DNA of 64,000 nucleotides, taken from Toxotes chatareus (Eukaryota > Chordata > Actinopteri > Toxotidae). Location: the NCBI GenBank assembly GCA_016801885.1, contig CM028902.1, positions 21,295,580 through 21,359,579 on the forward strand, written 5' to 3'. The translations under genes were made by a program, and so were the position numbers. The notes beneath the pieces are model-generated. The model worked only from the letters and a program-made list of their open reading frames with translations. It ran no database searches and had not been told where the DNA came from. Shown here piece after piece: positions 60,713 through 64,000 of this stretch (position 1 is its first letter; every line of letters begins with the position of its first letter).

Positions 60713-63244
60713 ATGTTACAGTATGAAAAGCGCAGGTTTTTGCTTCACTGTACTGTGCATGCGTTCTCACATCCTCACAATGCAAGTTTCCGTCCAAGTG
60801 TGGTGCACATTTTAACCAGATTTCCAAAAAATTGGCAAAAGAAAATGCAGATTAATGCACTTTTCCATCCACTGCTGTTATGAGAACATTAGGAGTTAAT
60901 TTAATTTAATTTATCAGTGTTCATTCACAACTAGATGACATCGTTAAAAAAAGCACCAGTCAAACCACAAATGGAAAACCATGTGGAATGTTTCATGTAT
61001 TCATGTGTTTTACCTAATATATGACGTGAAAATGTAGTGAAAGGAAGTGAATGAGTGAATGAAGGGGAGATTTTGGGAACAGCCCAGAAGAGGTCTAATG
61101 AGGCAATATAAGTGAAAGCACCTGTGTGGGTGAATCATGGGTATGTAGGGCCTTTACCTGAGCCTTTGCACACCTGATCCAATTAAGGAAAAACACAGTG
61201 TCAAGACAAGGACACATGGAGGAATTTTGTATCTGCATTCTCCTCAGTTGGCGGGTAGGTTTTTTTTTAAATTTCCTTTTGCTTCTTGACTTGTGACTCA
61301 TCAGCCATCTGCTAATTATCGTCACAGTCTTTGACATAAAGACAGAAAACAGACGGAGTTTAGGGAGGCTTGTTGAGCCACGCTGTCAAGACTAGACAGA
61401 ATTACAACATTACAGCTAAAGGCAAATAGGAGGGTGCAGATTCTTCTATTCAGCGTAGCCAGACAGAGCTCATCACCATTACATTAATTGAACTTACTTC
61501 CTCTTTTTATTTGCACTTTGTCTCTTAACTTGATTTTTAGCTGTTCACTTCACTTCCACCTGTCGGGCCCTTTGTCACTGTCCTCTTTTTCTTGTTTTTC
61601 TGTTTCTGTCATAATACCTGAGCTCTAACTCACAACCTCTAACAAAAAAAAAAAAAGATCTTACTGGCCATAAGAAGCTTCTGTTCATATACTGAGACTG
61701 CATCTTAAATTGTTCTAAAATTATTCAAGCTTCTCTGTGCTGTTGTCGAACTGATCCTTGCAACTCTCACTCAGATCTCTTGTTGTTTATGAGTAGTATT
61801 TGCACACTGCCATAGCCATGTATGTGGTCCAGCATGTTGCCGTTGCTACAGTCATCATGCCGAGTCTTTCCTAGATTTTGCTTGATTGTTGGCTCTAGTT
61901 TTTGTGACAGTTTAGTCATCATTACTTGATTGTTGTGTACTCAGTTTGAGGCCTTCTGTATTCATCATTATGCAATTGCTAAATCATTCTCTGAGTGGGT
62001 GTCTTATAATTAATATATATTGATAGTGCTGATTTACTAGCTCTCTCACTAGATTTTGAGATGACAACCTTCAACCTTCTTAACAGTGGTAACATTTGAG
62101 GGAACAGAGACTGTGCAGCTCCATCAGTTTTTTTTTTTTTAAATATTCTACTCTGTAGGAGTATAAACTGCTCCACAAAAGAGCAATGTTTTGCAGACAT
62201 GATAATACAACATTTGAATAAACAGCGCAAACTTTTCAAAAACGTTTTATTGTATAAAACAATGTGTGATAACAAAATGTCAGTGGGGACTAGAGGCCCA
62301 TAGAAAGTAGAAAGAAGCTTGATACTCTATTGTGTCTGACAACGACTAGCATGCTCCTGGCTTGCAAGTGTGTGTTTAGCTGCTAGCTTGTCAGCTACAG
62401 TAGTTCACCAGCTGGCCCTGTGAGAGGTCACTGTGCCACCCGTCTGTCTTGTACCACAAATTACTGAAAGTTTGTGCCAAAGGGGGATTAAGTTCTGAAA
62501 TTAAATAAAGTTTTACTTTTCAGCTCATCTCTCAGGTACTCATCTGTTTTCTTCTTGGTTGTCATATATAATGCCCCTATTTGCACATGAGATATTTCCT
62601 TCAGTGTGAGGCTAACTGTAGTTACTCAAGAGATTTGTGATGCCATTGCAGGAGGACAGAGATGAATGACACAGACAGGAGTAACGAATGTTGGCAAGGC
62701 TGCAGGGAAATTAATGATAAGTAATGATCAAACAGGCCAAAATAGAATGAAGGAAGAGGAGAGCAGTTTAAAACAGGACAAATTAAAGATGCTGTTCAGA
62801 AACTGAAAACTGAGAGACCAAAGAGAATAACGGAGTCAACGTGGGTGTCAAAGGAGCGGTAATATAAATACATGAGGTGAAGGAGGAGGATACGGACAAA
62901 GATCTGGATGAAGAGAGAGCTCACTACATCGCTGTCAACAGAAAGAATGAGACAGAGAGAAAAGCACGACATAAATCAGTGGAGAAAGACAAACTGACAA
63001 GTGGCAGACATGAGGGAGAGACAGGAGTGAGGGAGGAGGAGGAGGTGGTGCAGACAGACAGTACGACGGGCCTGTGCAGGAGCATTTAGTTCATGGTTTA
63101 TTCAGCAGGAGCCAGCTGATTCATGGTGCACAGGTCTTAAAAAGAGGCTGGAGACATCTGTTAACTGTCTGTTTCCCAAACCTGTGGTAGAAGGTTTTAA
63201 GGTTGACGCCTCATCACTTTTGAAACATAAAGGTCGAGGTTGAT

Positions 63245-63335
63245 ATTTAAGGAAATGCTTATTTGCTTTCTTGGAAAGAATTAGATGAGAAGAATGATAC
63301 CGGTCTCATGTCTGTACATTATAAATATGAAGCTA
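63245..63335 (+). mobile_element. 5' fragment of family A repeat, forward orientation
   Basis: AAATGCTTATTTGCTTTCTT, TTAGATGAGAAGAATGATAC, CGGTCTCATGTCTGTACATT and AAATATGAAGCTATAGAG match the same family as 9229 and 20297. Confidence 0.65.
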
Positions 63336-63654
63336 TAGAGAGCCCCAGTCATGACTTCATGTCTGGGTTAGTCTACGCTCCTTTAGCTTCAGCAGTCTCC
63401 CATTCTGTGCTTTTTTCATCATTTTCTGTGGAAAAAAACAAGTGTGTGGTCCTTGGGATTACAAGACAATATACCACCACTATAACACTGGCTCATAAGT
63501 TGAACACCTCTGTGATTTTAACAACGTTATTCAGCATTTTATCTGTGCTCTCCTCTATATTCATTCCTTCAGAGTTTTATCTGTAACTTCTGCTGTTCCA
63601 CAGTGTGGCTGAAACCCCTTCACCCGGTCATGGACTTGCCTCCATGGATTTGTG

Positions 63655-63870
63655 CTAATGTCTAGGGCTTATGGGAGTTGGTGTATAAGATCAGTACCAC
63701 TCTCATAGTTTTTTTGTTGTTTGGACAGGCTAGCTGTTTCCCCATTGCCCAGCTTTGTCATAGGCTAAGATAAACAGCTGCTGGTTGTAGCCTTGTATTT
63801 AACGGACAAATATGAGAGTGGTACTGGCAGAAAATTAGTTGAAAAAATAAGCATATTTAGGAAACGTATT
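63655..63870 (-). mobile_element. Family A MITE-like copy with terminal inverted repeats, reverse orientation
   Basis: AGTACCACTCTCATA (63693-63707) is the exact reverse complement of 63811-63825. On the minus strand the interior reads GGGGAAACAGCTAGCCTGTC, and near the end CTAAATATGCTTATTTTTTC. It is about 215 bp, non-coding, and lies about 320 bp from the forward fragment at 63245. Confidence 0.65.
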
Positions 63871-64000
63871 CATTTCAAATTTCACATTTAACACATCTAA
63901 CACATGGTATAACTGGCAGTAATCCAGTCCTCCAGTAAGCCAAGCAGCCATAAACTCAGCCCCCAGCCATCAGTCATGTCCGTCTGGGTGTAGGTTTTCG

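Larger units (their letters stand above)
57254..64000. other. necab2: NECAB2 intron 2, 5' part (at least 6.7 kb)
   Basis: I searched for the next EF-hand exon (a GKLSFEEF-like segment) and did not find it, so it probably lies beyond the window. The region holds microsatellites, a purine-rich tract, a LINE/SINE-like end and MITE-like repeats listed separately. No other gene is supported on either strand. Confidence 0.55.

Noticed and set aside
62877..63089. 70-codon charged open frame
   Set aside because: It lies in purine-rich intronic DNA, has no homology and no splice support.
57254..64000. Search for NECAB2 exon 3 (second part of the EF-hand)
   Set aside because: No segment with a GKLSFEEF-like reading between AG and GT borders was found, so I did not force a weak candidate.

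Overview
The window is vertebrate genomic DNA, most likely from a teleost (probably percomorph) fish. The evidence is compact introns with GT..AG borders, abundant (TG)n/(CA)n microsatellites and several interspersed repeats that I recognise from ray-finned fish genomes. No bacterial, viral or organellar gene organisation is visible. All genes I can support lie on the + strand.

Positions 1120-50948 are the 3' nine-tenths or so of HYDIN, which encodes the giant axonemal central-pair protein. I traced 88 consecutive coding exons by homology to vertebrate HYDIN, splice borders and reading-frame phase. They sum to 14,642 nt and stay in one frame to a TAG stop at 50946-50948, giving about 4,879 complete residues plus a partial first codon. 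The N-terminal exons lie upstream of the window. The protein is a chain of more than twenty ASH/MSP-type immunoglobulin-like modules. In the middle is a P-loop nucleotide-binding (adenylate-kinase-like) segment (exons 26590-28970), followed by a charged coiled-coil and low-complexity region (29094-33092).

The coiled-coil region contains the most distinctive structure in the window. A three-exon cassette at 29357-29959 is repeated, with its introns, at 30720-31275. The two copies are separated by a decayed Tc1-like transposon whose inverted ends can still be seen.

After HYDIN there is an AATAAA signal at 51212 and a 1.1 kb spacer with a (CA)n tract and G-rich runs. Next comes the 5' end of NECAB2, a neuronal EF-hand calcium-binding protein: a CpG-rich first exon (CDS 52310-52636) and a 25-nt second exon (57229-57253). 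The rest of NECAB2 lies beyond the window. Positions 57254-64000 are its intron 2, filled with microsatellites, a purine-rich tract, a LINE/SINE-like 3' end and MITE-like repeats.

The genes are not functionally linked as an operon. HYDIN acts in motile cilia and NECAB2 in neuronal calcium signalling; they are simply head-to-tail neighbours. I found no RNA gene, CRISPR array or intact mobile element. I do not see a wholly new biological system. The most interesting items are the cassette duplication, the UG-repeat 3' splice sites, the overlapping uORF at NECAB2, a THAP-coding interspersed repeat with flanking target duplications, and a perfect 19-bp hairpin.
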